64,000 nt of DNA from Pipra filicauda. Its lineage: Eukaryota > Chordata > Aves > Passeriformes > Pipridae. The DNA is taken from positions 62,001 through 126,000 of the forward strand of contig NW_024104445.1 of the NCBI RefSeq assembly GCF_003945595.2, read 5' to 3'. Position numbers and translations under genes: made by a program. Below, in pieces: positions 26,904-38,300 of this stretch. The notes under the pieces were generated by a model that had not been told where the DNA came from, searched no databases, and saw only the letters and a program-made list of their open reading frames with translations. The number at the start of each line of letters is the position of its first letter. Positions within the stretch are counted from its first letter, which is position 1.

Positions 26904-27017
26904 GCTCTCCCTTCCATCCCTTCTCTCCATAAATAACAGGAGGGCTCCGTGCCCGCCCCAGTTCTCCCTTCCATCCCTCCCCTCCATAAACAACAGGAGG
27001 GCTCCGTGCCCGCCCCA
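26904..27017. repeat. 57-bp unit tandemly duplicated, 5' flank of ENTPD8-like gene
   Basis: The blocks ctcccttccatcc, ctccataaa and aacaggagggctccgtgccc occur twice at a spacing of 57 bp with only a few differences. The pair lies about 180-290 bp upstream of the start codon. Confidence 0.9.
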
Positions 27018-28070
27018 GCTTCGCAAAGGCACCGCTGCAACCTCGAAACTGCCCCAGGCGGCGGGGCTGAGGTAAACACAAGTGTGGGGTTAACTCGGCT
27101 GGGTAACAAGCAGAAAGCAGGCAAAACTCATGTGTTTGGTATTCCACGCCTGGCAGTGCTGGCTGCCCAAATTAGAAGTGGGGAAACTCCTTGTCACTGG
27201 GTTTAATTTATATCTGAGGGCTCCAGGGCGGAGCTGGGGTGCTTCCCCTCAGGCATGTGTGCATGGGGCTGGGGCAGAGGACACACTGCTCAGACCCTTC
27301 AGACTGTGCCTGCCCCCTTGTTCACTTTCAGGTGGCATAAAAACATCTGCACTTTTGGGTTTCCACCCGCAGGAAACTCTGGCTGGTTTGGTCCTTGCTG
27401 TGTGCAGGAGACAACGGGGGCTGCTCAGCCATTTTGCCCCCAGAAGGTCAGTGTGAGCCTTCTGGGGTGCCTGTACCCCCCTCCCTGACAGCTCCCTGTG
27501 GAAGATAACCAGCACCCAGACTTTATAAAACACATGCCTGCTTTCTCCTGTCTGATGCCACAAAGAAACATCCTCGAAAACAGAATTTCTGCAGAAAACT
27601 GCAGCTGCTCACACTGTGGCTGAGCGCTCGTGTCCACGTGGTCATGGCATTTATACCAATATCATGATATATCATCAGCACTTCAGGATATCCAGCAGCT
27701 ACTGAGGAGATTCCAGGTCCTGCTGTGGTCAGACCAATCCTGCTTTGCTCCTGCAGGAACCCCCCCACCAGCAGAGCAGCCCCTCCAGCCGTGTGGGGAC
27801 ACGGAGAGGGACGTGAGGGACCTCAGGGCACTGCAGCAGCTCCTGGCTGGGAACAGTGGAGTGGATCCCTTCTCTCACCTGGATATCAGGGATCATGGGG
27901 GTCTGTGAGCAGCAGCCCAACCTTCAAATGGTCTGAGGGGCTCTAAATCACTTTGGTTTGTTCCTGGACAGTTATACTGGCTGCTGGGCAGACTCTAGAG
28001 GGGTTTCTAGGTGGCTTAGGCTGATGCAGCAGCAGATTGCACAAAGGACAAATAGGGAGATTTCCCCCTT

Positions 28071-28083
28071 CCCCCCCCCCCCC
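28071..28083. repeat. Poly-C homopolymer
   Basis: A run of about 13 C following a C-rich stretch. Length may be unreliable. Confidence 0.8.
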
Positions 28084-28280
28084 ACTCTTTAGCAGCTATC
28101 CCGAAAGTACAGGCCTGTGAAGGCCAAATCATGAATGGGGGAAGGACACTTCTCTGTTTTTAGTGGTGTTTCCTCTTTCCATCACTGTCTGCCCGGGATC
28201 AGACAAGAGGGAAGCCTCAGACACCCCCAGGAATCCCAGCCTTGCTGCCCTCTTAATGCTGTTGGCCAGAGCACAGAACC

Positions 28281-28362
28281 ATGGAATCACAGAATCTCCT
28301 GAGTTGGAAGGACCATCGAGTCCATCCTGGCCCTGCACAGGATACCCCAACAATCCCATCAT
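28281..28362 (-). mobile_element. CR1 LINE 3' end, short
   Basis: atggaatcacagaatctcct, gagttggaaggaccatc and gtccatcctggccctgcaca are the reverse-complement terminal 80 bp of a CR1. It directly abuts the oppositely oriented CR1 that follows. Confidence 0.88.
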
Positions 28363-28836
28363 ATGAAAACTCCTGGAGCGGGTCCAGCGGAGGCTGAGGA
28401 GACACTGAAAGGATGGAGCATCTCTGGGAGCAGGAAAGGCTGAGGGAGCTGGGGCTGTTCAGCCCCAGGAAGAGAAGACTGAGAGGGAACCTCATCCATA
28501 CCTGTCAGTGCCTGCAGGGAGGGGCAGAGATGGACCAGGCTCTGCTTGGGGGGGGCCCAGCAATGGGACAAGAGGCAACAGCACAAACTGATGCCCAGAA
28601 AGTTCCACCCGAACATGAGGAAGAACTTCTTTGCTGTGCAGTGATCCAGCACTGAACAGAGACCAGAGGGGGTGTGGAGTCTCCTCACTGGGGTTATTCC
28701 AGAACCCTCTGGATACAATGCTGTGCCATGGGATGCTCATCCCATCTAACTCTGGGACGGCCCTGCTGGAGCAGGGAGGGGCCACCAGATGACCCGCTGT
28801 GGTCCCTTCAACATGACCCAGGCTGTGATTCTGTGT
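28363..28836 (+). mobile_element. CR1 LINE fragment ending beside NELFB promoter
   Basis: CR1 in + orientation: ctcctggagcgggtccagcg, gctgagggagctggggctgt and acttctttgctgtgcagtga, ending with the CR1-like tail ggctgtgattctgtg. The end is fewer than 300 bp upstream of the NELFB start codon and about 50 bp from the CpG-rich core. Confidence 0.92.
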
Positions 28837-28879
28837 TTCTGTGTGCCTGAGGGCGCTGTCCGAACGCTCCCTGAGCCCT

Positions 28880-29340
28880 GCCCGCCCTGCCCGGCGGTGC
28901 CCGGGGCGCGGTGGCCCCGCGGGAGGGGCGGCGGAACCTTCGCGCGGCGGAACCTTCGCGCTGCGGCGGCGGGGCCCGCGGGGGGGGGGGCGGGCGGGGA
29001 CGGACCGCGCGGAACTGAGGCGGCACCGGGGCCGGGATTTGGGACCGGGATTTGGGACCGGGATTTGGGACCGGGATCGGAATTAGGAGCGGGAGCGGCC
29101 CCGCGGGCCCGGCCAGGCCGAGATGTACGCGGGGCTGCAGGAGCTGGGGGTGGCCAACGGCGAGGACCTCAAGGAGACCCTCACGAACTGCACGGAGCCG
29201 CTCAAGGCCATCGAGCAGTTCCAGGTGCCGTGAGGGGCCGGGCTGTGTGGGGGGGAGGGGGGAACCCCCAGTGCCGTCCGGGCTTTTCGCTCTTTTGCTT
29301 TGTTGTCCCGCTGCCGTTCTCAGCCCCGCTCGGTTGCTCT
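28880..29340. promoter_or_regulatory. CpG island and promoter of NELFB
   Basis: A very GC- and CpG-dense block covers NELFB exon 1. It contains a 15-nt motif repeated in tandem (gcggaaccttcgcgc at 28931 and 28947) and three 13-nt units (gggatttgggacc) at 29034-29072. No TATA box is seen, consistent with a housekeeping promoter. Confidence 0.75.
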
Positions 29341-32300
29341 CTCAGACAGAGAACGGGGTGCTGCTGCCCTCGCTGCAGTACGCGCTGCCCTTCCTGGACC
29401 TGCACGGCACCCCCCGCCTCGAGTTCCACCAGTCCGTGTTCGATGAGCTGCGGGAGAAGCTGCTGGAGAGGGTCTCTGCCATCGCCTTGGAGGGGAAGGT
29501 CGAGGAGAGGTTGGTCGGCAGTCTTGGTTACTTGGAGCGACCTGGGAACTCTGTGAGAAAATACTGTGGTGACTTCTGCAGGGGAGAGCTTGATACCTCG
29601 GGAATCAAGTTCCAGTGGCTCTGAGATGAGCCACTCTGTCCCTTTACTGCTCCATGGTCCTTAGTCTCGTGCTGCCCCGTGTTTTCAGATACAAGAAGCT
29701 GGAAGATCTCCTGGAGAAGAGCTTTTCCCTGGTCAAGATGCCCTCCATCCAGCCCGTGGTCATGTGTGTCATGAAGCACTTGCCCAAGGTAGGACCTGCA
29801 CTGTGCTGTGACGTCTCTGGTGTGGCTCCTCCAGCTGTGCTCCCTCTGCACACCTTTGCAGGTGTGTTGTTCAGTGTTAGGCACTGACTGAAGATTTAAT
29901 TCATTCTTGTATCTGCTGCCAACTTAGTGGGCTAATTCAAAAGGCATTTTATGTTTTTATAATCAGATGAGGCTATTTCCCTGTTTTCCTCAATCCATGC
30001 AGCTTCCTAAAAATAGTCAAGTTCACTGATAAGTGAATTTTCCACAGCTGATTTAAAAATCTTTGACAAGTGGAAGATAAGTCTTGAAGAATGAAGCTAC
30101 AAGTAGACAGGAGTGAGATTCAGATCTGTGAGACAGAAGTCTCTAGGAGTGTCCTTATTAAAAGCATCATATTGCACTTAAGGTAACGGATTCAAAACTG
30201 CTACTGGAATTTCAGTAAGTCACTGAGTTTGGAAATATCATCCCCAATTCTCAGCACTGTGGATTTAAAGGAAATCTTTTTTCTTCTTTGAAAGAAATAA
30301 GGAAAAGCTTGGTGTGTGATTTGGCTGTTGAAGAAGTGTCTTCAGGAGGAGGCAAGAGCTGAGCCTGTGGTACTGCTGGGTGTGAATGCCCAAACTGCCT
30401 GAGGGGATGATCAGTCGAGGGAGGGGATTGTCCTGCTCTGCTCTGGAGCAGCCTCACCTCAAGTCCTGGGGGCAGTCTGGGCACCACAATACAAGAAAGA
30501 TCTAAAGCTGTTGGAGAGTGTCCAAAGGAGGGACACGGAGATGGTGAAGGGCCTGGAGGAGAAGAGTCTGAGGAGAAGCTGAGAGCACTTGGCTTGTTCA
30601 GCTCATCAGGGTCTGCAGCTCCTCCTGAGGGGCAGCTCCATCTCTGCTCCCTGTGAGCAGGGACAGCACCCAGGGAATGGCTGGAGCTGTGCCAGGGCAG
30701 GGTCAGGTTGGATCTCAGGAAAAGGTTCTTCCCCCAGAGGGTGGTTGGCACTGCCCAGGCTCCCCAGGGCAGTGGGCACAGCCCCAAGGCTGCCAGAGCT
30801 CCAGGAGGGTTTGGACAAGGCTCTGAGGGACAGGGTGGGATTGTTGGGGTGTCTGTGCAGGGCCAGGAGCTGGACTGGATGGTCCTGGTGATCCTCCAGC
30901 TCAGGATGTTCTGTGATTCCATGATTTAGGTGTCTCCTGTGGTCAGTTGGGCAGGTGAGGGGCTGCCCTGTGTAACTGCTGTGTCCACTGCAGGTCCCTG
31001 AGAAGAAGCTGAAGCTGGTGATGGCTGACAAGGACCTGTACAAGGCCTGTGCCGTGGAGGTGAAGCGGCAGATCTGGCAGGACAACCAGGCCCTGTTTGG
31101 GGACGAGGTGTCCCCCCTGCTCAAGCAATACATCCTGGAGAAAGAGAACATCCTCTTCAGCAACGACATCTCCTTCCTGCAGAACTTCTTCAGTCCTTCT
31201 CCCAAAACAAGGCGTCAAGGAGAGGTGAGGCCAAAGGCACCCTCACAAGATGCTTGAGTGGAATCCATCAGTGTTCAGTCACCTTCATCACAGAACAGGG
31301 TCTGTTCCCCCACCCGGCTTTGCTCCTCAAGTCTTGTAGCTTGACAAAGTCTTTGCTAGAAATACCAGGCCGTTTTCTCCTACATATCTTGGTGAAAGCA
31401 GCAGGAATTATTTTAATAGCCACTCAGTGCTGTGTAATGATTGATGAATGTTCTAAGCTGTTTATGCACTTTTAGAAAAACATAGGAGGGCTAAAGTTTT
31501 TTTCTGTATTGTCCAGTCTGGCTTTAATACACCTCAGGTGTTTGGAAGGCTGAGCATCTCTATCACATCAGTTGGAATATGTTAATATGTTAAATTTCTT
31601 TTCTTGAGACCTCTTTTATAGCCCAATAAAATTTGCTTTACTTTTTTTTTTTTTTAATAGAAAGCTGTAGCTAATCTGGCATCCAGAAAAGTTACTCTTC
31701 GAATGGAATTAATTATAAGGCAGCGTAAAGCTATAATTTCAGAGAGGGCAGTATGTTTGTTACATGGGGGTTGTTTTGGGCCTGTTTTGCTTTCAAAACC
31801 ATGTAGTGTAAATGGTCTGGTGCAATTTACTCCAGGTTTACACTGCAGAGTTGTGGTGTAACTCAGCACCACGCATCCACCTGTACACTCCCCCTGCAGG
31901 GAGAACCAGGAGGATAAAAGAAAGAAGCTTGTGGATTTAGGTAAAAACACATTATGGCTCTGAAAGATTTGGTGAACGTACCTTGAACAAATGCTCTTGG
32001 AAATGCTGCCTTAAATAGTTCCTTTGCAGGAACTGATGTCACTGTGGATGTTTCAATAAATCATGTAATAACATTAATTCACATTTTGTGTGTGAAGTTA
32101 TAGCACCTCCTGGTACTGAGTGCACGTTTTTCGCGCTGCAGGTGGTTCAGAAGCTGACCCAGATGATTGGGAAGAACGTGAAGCTCTATGACATGGTGCT
32201 GCAGTTCCTGAGGACGCTGTTCCTGCGCACGAGGAACGTCCATTACTGCACTCTGAGGGCAGAGCTCCTCATGTCCCTGCACGACCTGGAGATCAGTGAG

Positions 32301-35300
32301 ATCTGCACCGTTGACCCCTGTCATAAGGTACTAATCATATGGGACACAGGGGAGGGTTGCTGGAGGGTTTTCTGTTTTCCCCACTCCTGCTGCCCTGCAG
32401 GACTTCAGCCCAGAGAACATGAGTCCTGAACTTCCCCCGTGAAGAGAGTTCAAGTCTTGAACCCAAATGTCATCTTATATCCCTTGGAACTTCAGGTGAA
32501 AATTTCATCTTGGTGAACCAGCAGTTTGCTTTCATTTCATAACCCATGAATCATTCAAATTTAGGGCACTTATGCAGTGTTAAAAGCAATGTCTAATCTG
32601 ACACCTAATCTATGTATGTGCTGCAAAAATAACAGAAACCATCAGCTAGCCACAGGTTCTTAATCCAAGCTTGCTTCCCTCCCAGTTGTGGCTGGTGTGA
32701 TATACTCCATCTGCCAGTAATCTGTGTGTGAAATACTGCATACTTTAGATCTTGAATTATAAGAAAACATGCAACTATTCAAATACTGGGAGGTGACAGA
32801 CTTGTTAATGTCACACCAGGGTCGTGTTACTGGCCCATTGTCCTTAGTTAGTGTCACTCTGACCTGGAACAAGGGTTTTTCTCTGGAGTAGTTGCTAAAT
32901 TTGATGTGTGTTATGCTCAGAGATGCTGTCCTAGAGTGAGGATAAATATTCCTGCATGCTTACTAATGTGTTCTGATCAAGAGTCCCCAAGTCAGTGCAC
33001 AGACAGTGACTGGAGAGACAAGGGCAATTCTTGTTCAAGTTCATTTTTCAGCCACTTCATTTTGCCACTGCTAAATGCAGTGATGCTGCAAGGACAATTG
33101 GTGAAAGCATTTCAGAAAATTCCGCAACCTGTGATTTTTTGGCAGTTGAAATGTTGAGGGGAAATATAGGTTGGTTTCTCAAAGGGAAAAAAAAGCCCTT
33201 AATATTGGATTTCACTAATACAGCTCTAAAGCAGAAGCTCCACTGTCGATATTCCCTTACTTAGGGGGTGAGAGTGGTATTGCAATGGGCAAAATAGCCT
33301 GAATTCTTATTTCTAAGTGATGCTGTTTCTTTCTCAGTCTCCTGTTTGTGTAAAACCACAGGTGTCCTGGGCAGTGATGTGTTTTATAAGTGCCTGCTCC
33401 TTAATTCCCAGGGAATGCCTTTCCTGGGAGGGGAGGAAGTGACACCAGGTCAACTCACCTTGGCATCTCTGACTTCCTCTGTGTTTGGGACCAGCTTGGT
33501 CCCACTATTAAAGTGACTTAATTCCCGGTGTTTGGAGGTCACTCTGAGCCTGTTTTCTCTGACATCACGTGTGTTATTGCTGGTTTAAGGAGTGGCTGAG
33601 GTTCATGGAGCTCTCTGCATTTTGTGACAGTTCACCTGGTGCCTGGACGCCTGTATCCGGGAGAAGTTTGTGGACAACAAGAGAGCCCGGGAATTGCAAG
33701 GGTTTCTGGATGGAGTGAAGAAAGGACAAGAACAAGTGTTGGGGTGAGGCTCTTGGGCCGTTTATTGAGGAACTGAAATGGGTTCCTGGCAGTCACAACA
33801 TCTGGCAGGGGTTGTAGGTGTTAGTTCTTCCCTAGAACCAGCAAACCTCCAGCAGCTCCAGTCACCTCCCAGACATCCCAGACATCCACACATCCCACAC
33901 ATCCCAGAGCCAAGCACAGAACTTGCACAGCTTCAGTTGTCTCCCCTGTGGCCTGGTAACTGGCTGTGGGAGAACTCCTGCTGGATCTCAGTGCAGAGGA
34001 CTTTTTAGTCATTGTTTTTGGCTAACGTGCTCTTACAGGTCAAAGAAATACCATTTGTGGTGTTTTTACGAGGCAGGAGAAGGTTCACCAGGTGGGCACA
34101 GGTGCATAAGGACCTGTGCAGTTGTTTGTTATGTATGACAAGTGTTTAGTTTTTACTTCTCCTCAGGGACTTATCAATGATCTTGTGTGATCCCTTTGCC
34201 ATCAACACCTTGGCCTTGAGCACCATAAGGCACCTGCAAGACCTGGTTGGGCAGGACACCTTACCCAGGGTAAGTGTTGCAGCTTGTGTACCTGATCTGA
34301 GCTATGGTCTTGCTTGATTGGCATCCCTCAGGGAAGGGCTGGCACTGCAGGAGAAGTGTGACTAAGGTCTCAGGTGCATGTGTGAGTAGGAACAAGGGAA
34401 AGGTGGTTCCTGTCCCTTGGTAGCCCTGCTGTAGAGCTCTGCAGGAGCACTGTTTGAAGATGGGCAGGGGAGGGGATTGTCCTGCTCTGCTCTGGTGCAG
34501 ACCCACCTTGAGTCCTGGGGGAAATTTTGGCTACCACAACATAAGAAAGATCTAAAGCTGTTAGAGAGTGTCCAAAGGAGGGACATGGAGATGGTGAAGG
34601 GCCTAGAGGGGAAGGGTGTGAGGAGTGGCTGAAGGCACTTGTTCAGCTGGAGAACAAGAGACTGAGGTCAGACCTCACTGGGTCTGCAGCTCTGCTGGAA
34701 GGGCAGCTCCAATCTCTGCTCTGTGTGAGCAGGGACAGGACCCAGGGAATGGCTGGAGCTGTGTCAGGGCAGGGTCAGGTTGGATGTCAGGGAAAGGTTC
34801 TTCCCCCAGAGGGTGGTTGGTCACTGACCAGGCTCCCCAGGGCAGTGGGCACAGCCCCAAGGCTGCCAGAGCTCCAGGAGGGTTTGGACAAGGCTCTGAG
34901 GGCCAGGGTGGGATTGTTGGGGTGTCTGTGCAGGGCCAGGGGTTGGACTGGATGATCCTTGTGGGTCACTTCCAGCTCAGCATATTCTATGTTTCTATGA
35001 TTTTGGGACTCTCCAAACTGACAATGAATCTTTTGCATGGCTCATTCTATGCTGGCAGCTGGGCAAATACAGAACCATATGCAGAAAATGTGCCTGCCTG
35101 CTTTGTCCTTCCATCAGTTTGTCTGAGAGCAGCAGCCTTTCCCCTGCCACAGTAAATGCCAGGGGTTAGTTAGTTAGCTCTGTCCTGCTCTGTTGGCTGA
35201 GATATAACACAGTTCCTGGAATACTGTCTGCAGGAGGTGCTGGAATGTTAAAGGAGGGCACCCTTACAGGTGTCTGAACAGTCTGAGGCACTTGATGGTT

Positions 35301-38300
35301 TTATCTCTGAGTTCTTAGGTGTTATTGTTGGATGGAATAACTTCCCCATGACAGTTGATGACTGAAATTTGTTTTGGTTTCAGGGCACAATATAAACAAA
35401 AAAACCACTGTCATTCTTACACACCCTTTCTCCTTTCTTCTGCTTGATTTGTCCTGTCACATATTACATTTCAGTGCACTAATTGGGCTGGACACGTTTA
35501 AAAACCATGTTGTGATCAGGTAGCTGCAAACTTCCTGGTGCCTTATAAAAGTTACAAAACCCCACAAGCCCTCAGGTGTGTCTGTGATGTGATTCCTGTC
35601 TGGGGAATCAGGTTTCAATTAAATTGGAGAACTGAACACCTCTAGCAGTCTTTGATAAAGCTGCTAATCCAGAAGAGCTTTGAATATAAACCACTGCTTT
35701 GAAATAAGTATCTGATGTGGAAGATCAAAATAGCTGTTTTTCTTCTCCCCTTAAAATTGGAGGAAAGCCCAGACCTGCTGCTGCTCCTGAGGATGTTGTC
35801 TTTGGGACAGGGGGCCTGGGACATGATTGACAGTCAAGTCTTCAAGGAACCAAAAATGGTGAGCCATTTAGAATTTAACACATTTAATTGAACAAGTTTA
35901 GATTTGTTTGCTGTTCATTGTGTCCCTGATTTAATGTTCACTGTGCAAACCTCTCGTCAGAGCTTTCTTGGGGAAAAACACGTCAGCGGTCACAGAGCAG
36001 CAGCTCCAGTGGACTTGCTGTGAGCTTCCTTTTCCTGCTTTTTGATTTCCATGAGTGCCTGGCCCTTACTGTTCTAAAATCAGACTGTACCCCTGTTAAA
36101 TACTGCACTGGTTGCTCACTGCTCTCCCACTGTTCCTGGGAGCTTCCACACAACTGACAGGTTTGTAGGACACATCTTGCATGAGGAAAGCAGGATTTCC
36201 AAGGCTGCTCTGAAACATGACCATGAGAAATGTTTCTCCCTTCCAGCTCTCAGTTGCAGCAGCTTTGTGCAGTGCCACATTTAGCACTTCCCATGCTTTG
36301 GAAATACTTTCCCAGTATTACAGGAAGCCCTGGTGCAGTTCAGCTGAGGGCAGGAAGGCCAACCATGGTGTTGCACGGCGGGGCTGTTTCTCAAGAGAAA
36401 TTTGCTGTTTCTGTTCTGAGCTATAAAGCAGCAAATGTCTACTGAGGGGGATAGTTGAACTCTCCAAAATATACCTATTCCTGGCTGCTTGCATGTTTAA
36501 ATTTACCAGAGGGAGGGTGTGCTTCAACACTGGGACTGTGGCAGTGAGAGTGACCAATATTCCAAGGGTAACACTGTGATTTGTGTTCTCTCATGAACCT
36601 CTAGGGAAAAATGTTCACAGTTTCTTTCCAAAGGGAATCTCTGTATTGCAAATCTGTTTGTGTTTGTCTTACCACAAATAAGCCTGGACTATGCTGGGGG
36701 TATATAATTGTTGATAAAAGCAGTTTGGTTTCATCCTTAACACGCAGTGCCTGCAGCAGTTTTGGGAAGGATCTCTCAGAGGAAGTGCTGTGTAATTGTC
36801 CAAAGAAACCATTTGAGCAGGAATATTCCTGTAGGTGAGGTGAAGTAAAATTTTTCTGATTACAATGGAACACATGGAAGTGAATCATTCAAGAGTTTTG
36901 ACAGGAACTGGATGTCTGAGAGCTTGTTTTCCTCAGTGTAGGAAGAGGCTCCTCACTCTGCCTCGCTGTTTGCTAAGGCACTCCAGGACCATTAGGTGGC
37001 ATGAAGTGATTGATGATGGTTCTTCTCCCTCTGTTCTTCCACCCCTCCAAGGAAGCTGAGTTGATCACCAGGTTCCTGCCCCTGCTGATGTCCTTTGTGG
37101 TGGATGACCACACCTTCACTGTGGACCAGAAGCTGCCCTCGGAGGAGAAGGGGCCGATTCCCTACCCCAGCACCATTCCCGAAGCTTTCACCAAGTATGT
37201 AACCCTGCCTCCCCAGCTGCACCCATGCTCTGCTTACCACAGCCAAGCACCAGGGAACCAGCCAGCCCTGACAGGGAAAAGTACTCCATGTGCTGAAGCC
37301 AAGACTTCTGGGGATAAGATTTAGCCCTAATTAATCAAGGCTGAACTTTTCCTTTAACGGACCAGGTTTCCACCATGGTTCCTCAGATGAAATTTATTGA
37401 CATAAAATAATATTTCTCGTAATGACCATTCTTTTGACAGACTGAATATGAAAGTATTTGGTATTTCTGTTCAAATTGCTGCTTGTGCAGCTTCCCAGGC
37501 AGTGAATGCTCAGTATTTGGGTAATGTTTGGGTGATAATTTGGGTGCAGCTGGATGAGTGCCCATGCTGGGTTCTGGAGAAGCACTATTGGAAGTCATAA
37601 AGTTGGCATTTTTGGCACCCACACTTATTCTCTGTTGATAACCTGTCACTCCAGGGATGTCAGAAAGATAATTAAAACCCCTGTGTGCTCTGTTGTATTT
37701 ATACCTTGCACTAATTTCCAGCACAATTCTTGTCTGTTTGCCAGAATCTGGAGTCCTGTATCCCAAGAGTTGTACTCTTCTCTATGATCTTTGACTTTTG
37801 GGAAACTAAAACACAGCAGTATTGGACTTTGTTTCATTTTTGAGTATTTGGGCTTCTTCTGAACCCCAGTTTGATTAGCACTTTTATCATGAATACATTA
37901 TAAATGTCCACAATCAAATCCAGCTGTTTGGCTGTGAGACAGCACAGTATTTGCTGAGTGGTAGATTTTTTTTGGAGCATGATAGTGAACATAGGGATGG
38001 ATCCATCTGCTTAGTCAGTGAATAGCTGCTCTTCAGTGGGTTTGGGGTTAGCCACTGCTGTACCTGCTTGATTTCTATCAGTATTTTAAACCTCTTAAAA
38101 AAAAAAATTTAAAAATCTTTTTAAGTTTTATTGGTGAAGAAACTTTGCTTCTGCCATAACAGATTCCTGCAGGAGAACAGAATAGCCTGTGAGATTGGGC
38201 TGTATTACATCCTTCACATCACTAAACAGAGGAACAAGAATGCTTTCCTCAGACTCCTGCCAGCACTAGGCAAGTTTTTGTCCCATCTTCTATCCTGTAG

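Larger units (their letters stand above)
26728..28280. other. Divergent intergenic region, left part
   Basis: Sequence between the ENTPD8-like start and the CR1s before NELFB. It holds the tandem duplication at 26904-27017 and a C run near 28071. No exon was recognised. It probably includes the ENTPD8-like promoter, but no TATA box was found at a convincing distance. Confidence 0.5.

Noticed and set aside
28789..29556. 255-codon + strand frame over NELFB exons 1-2
   Set aside because: Runs through NELFB exon 1, intron 1 and exon 2 in the wrong frame.
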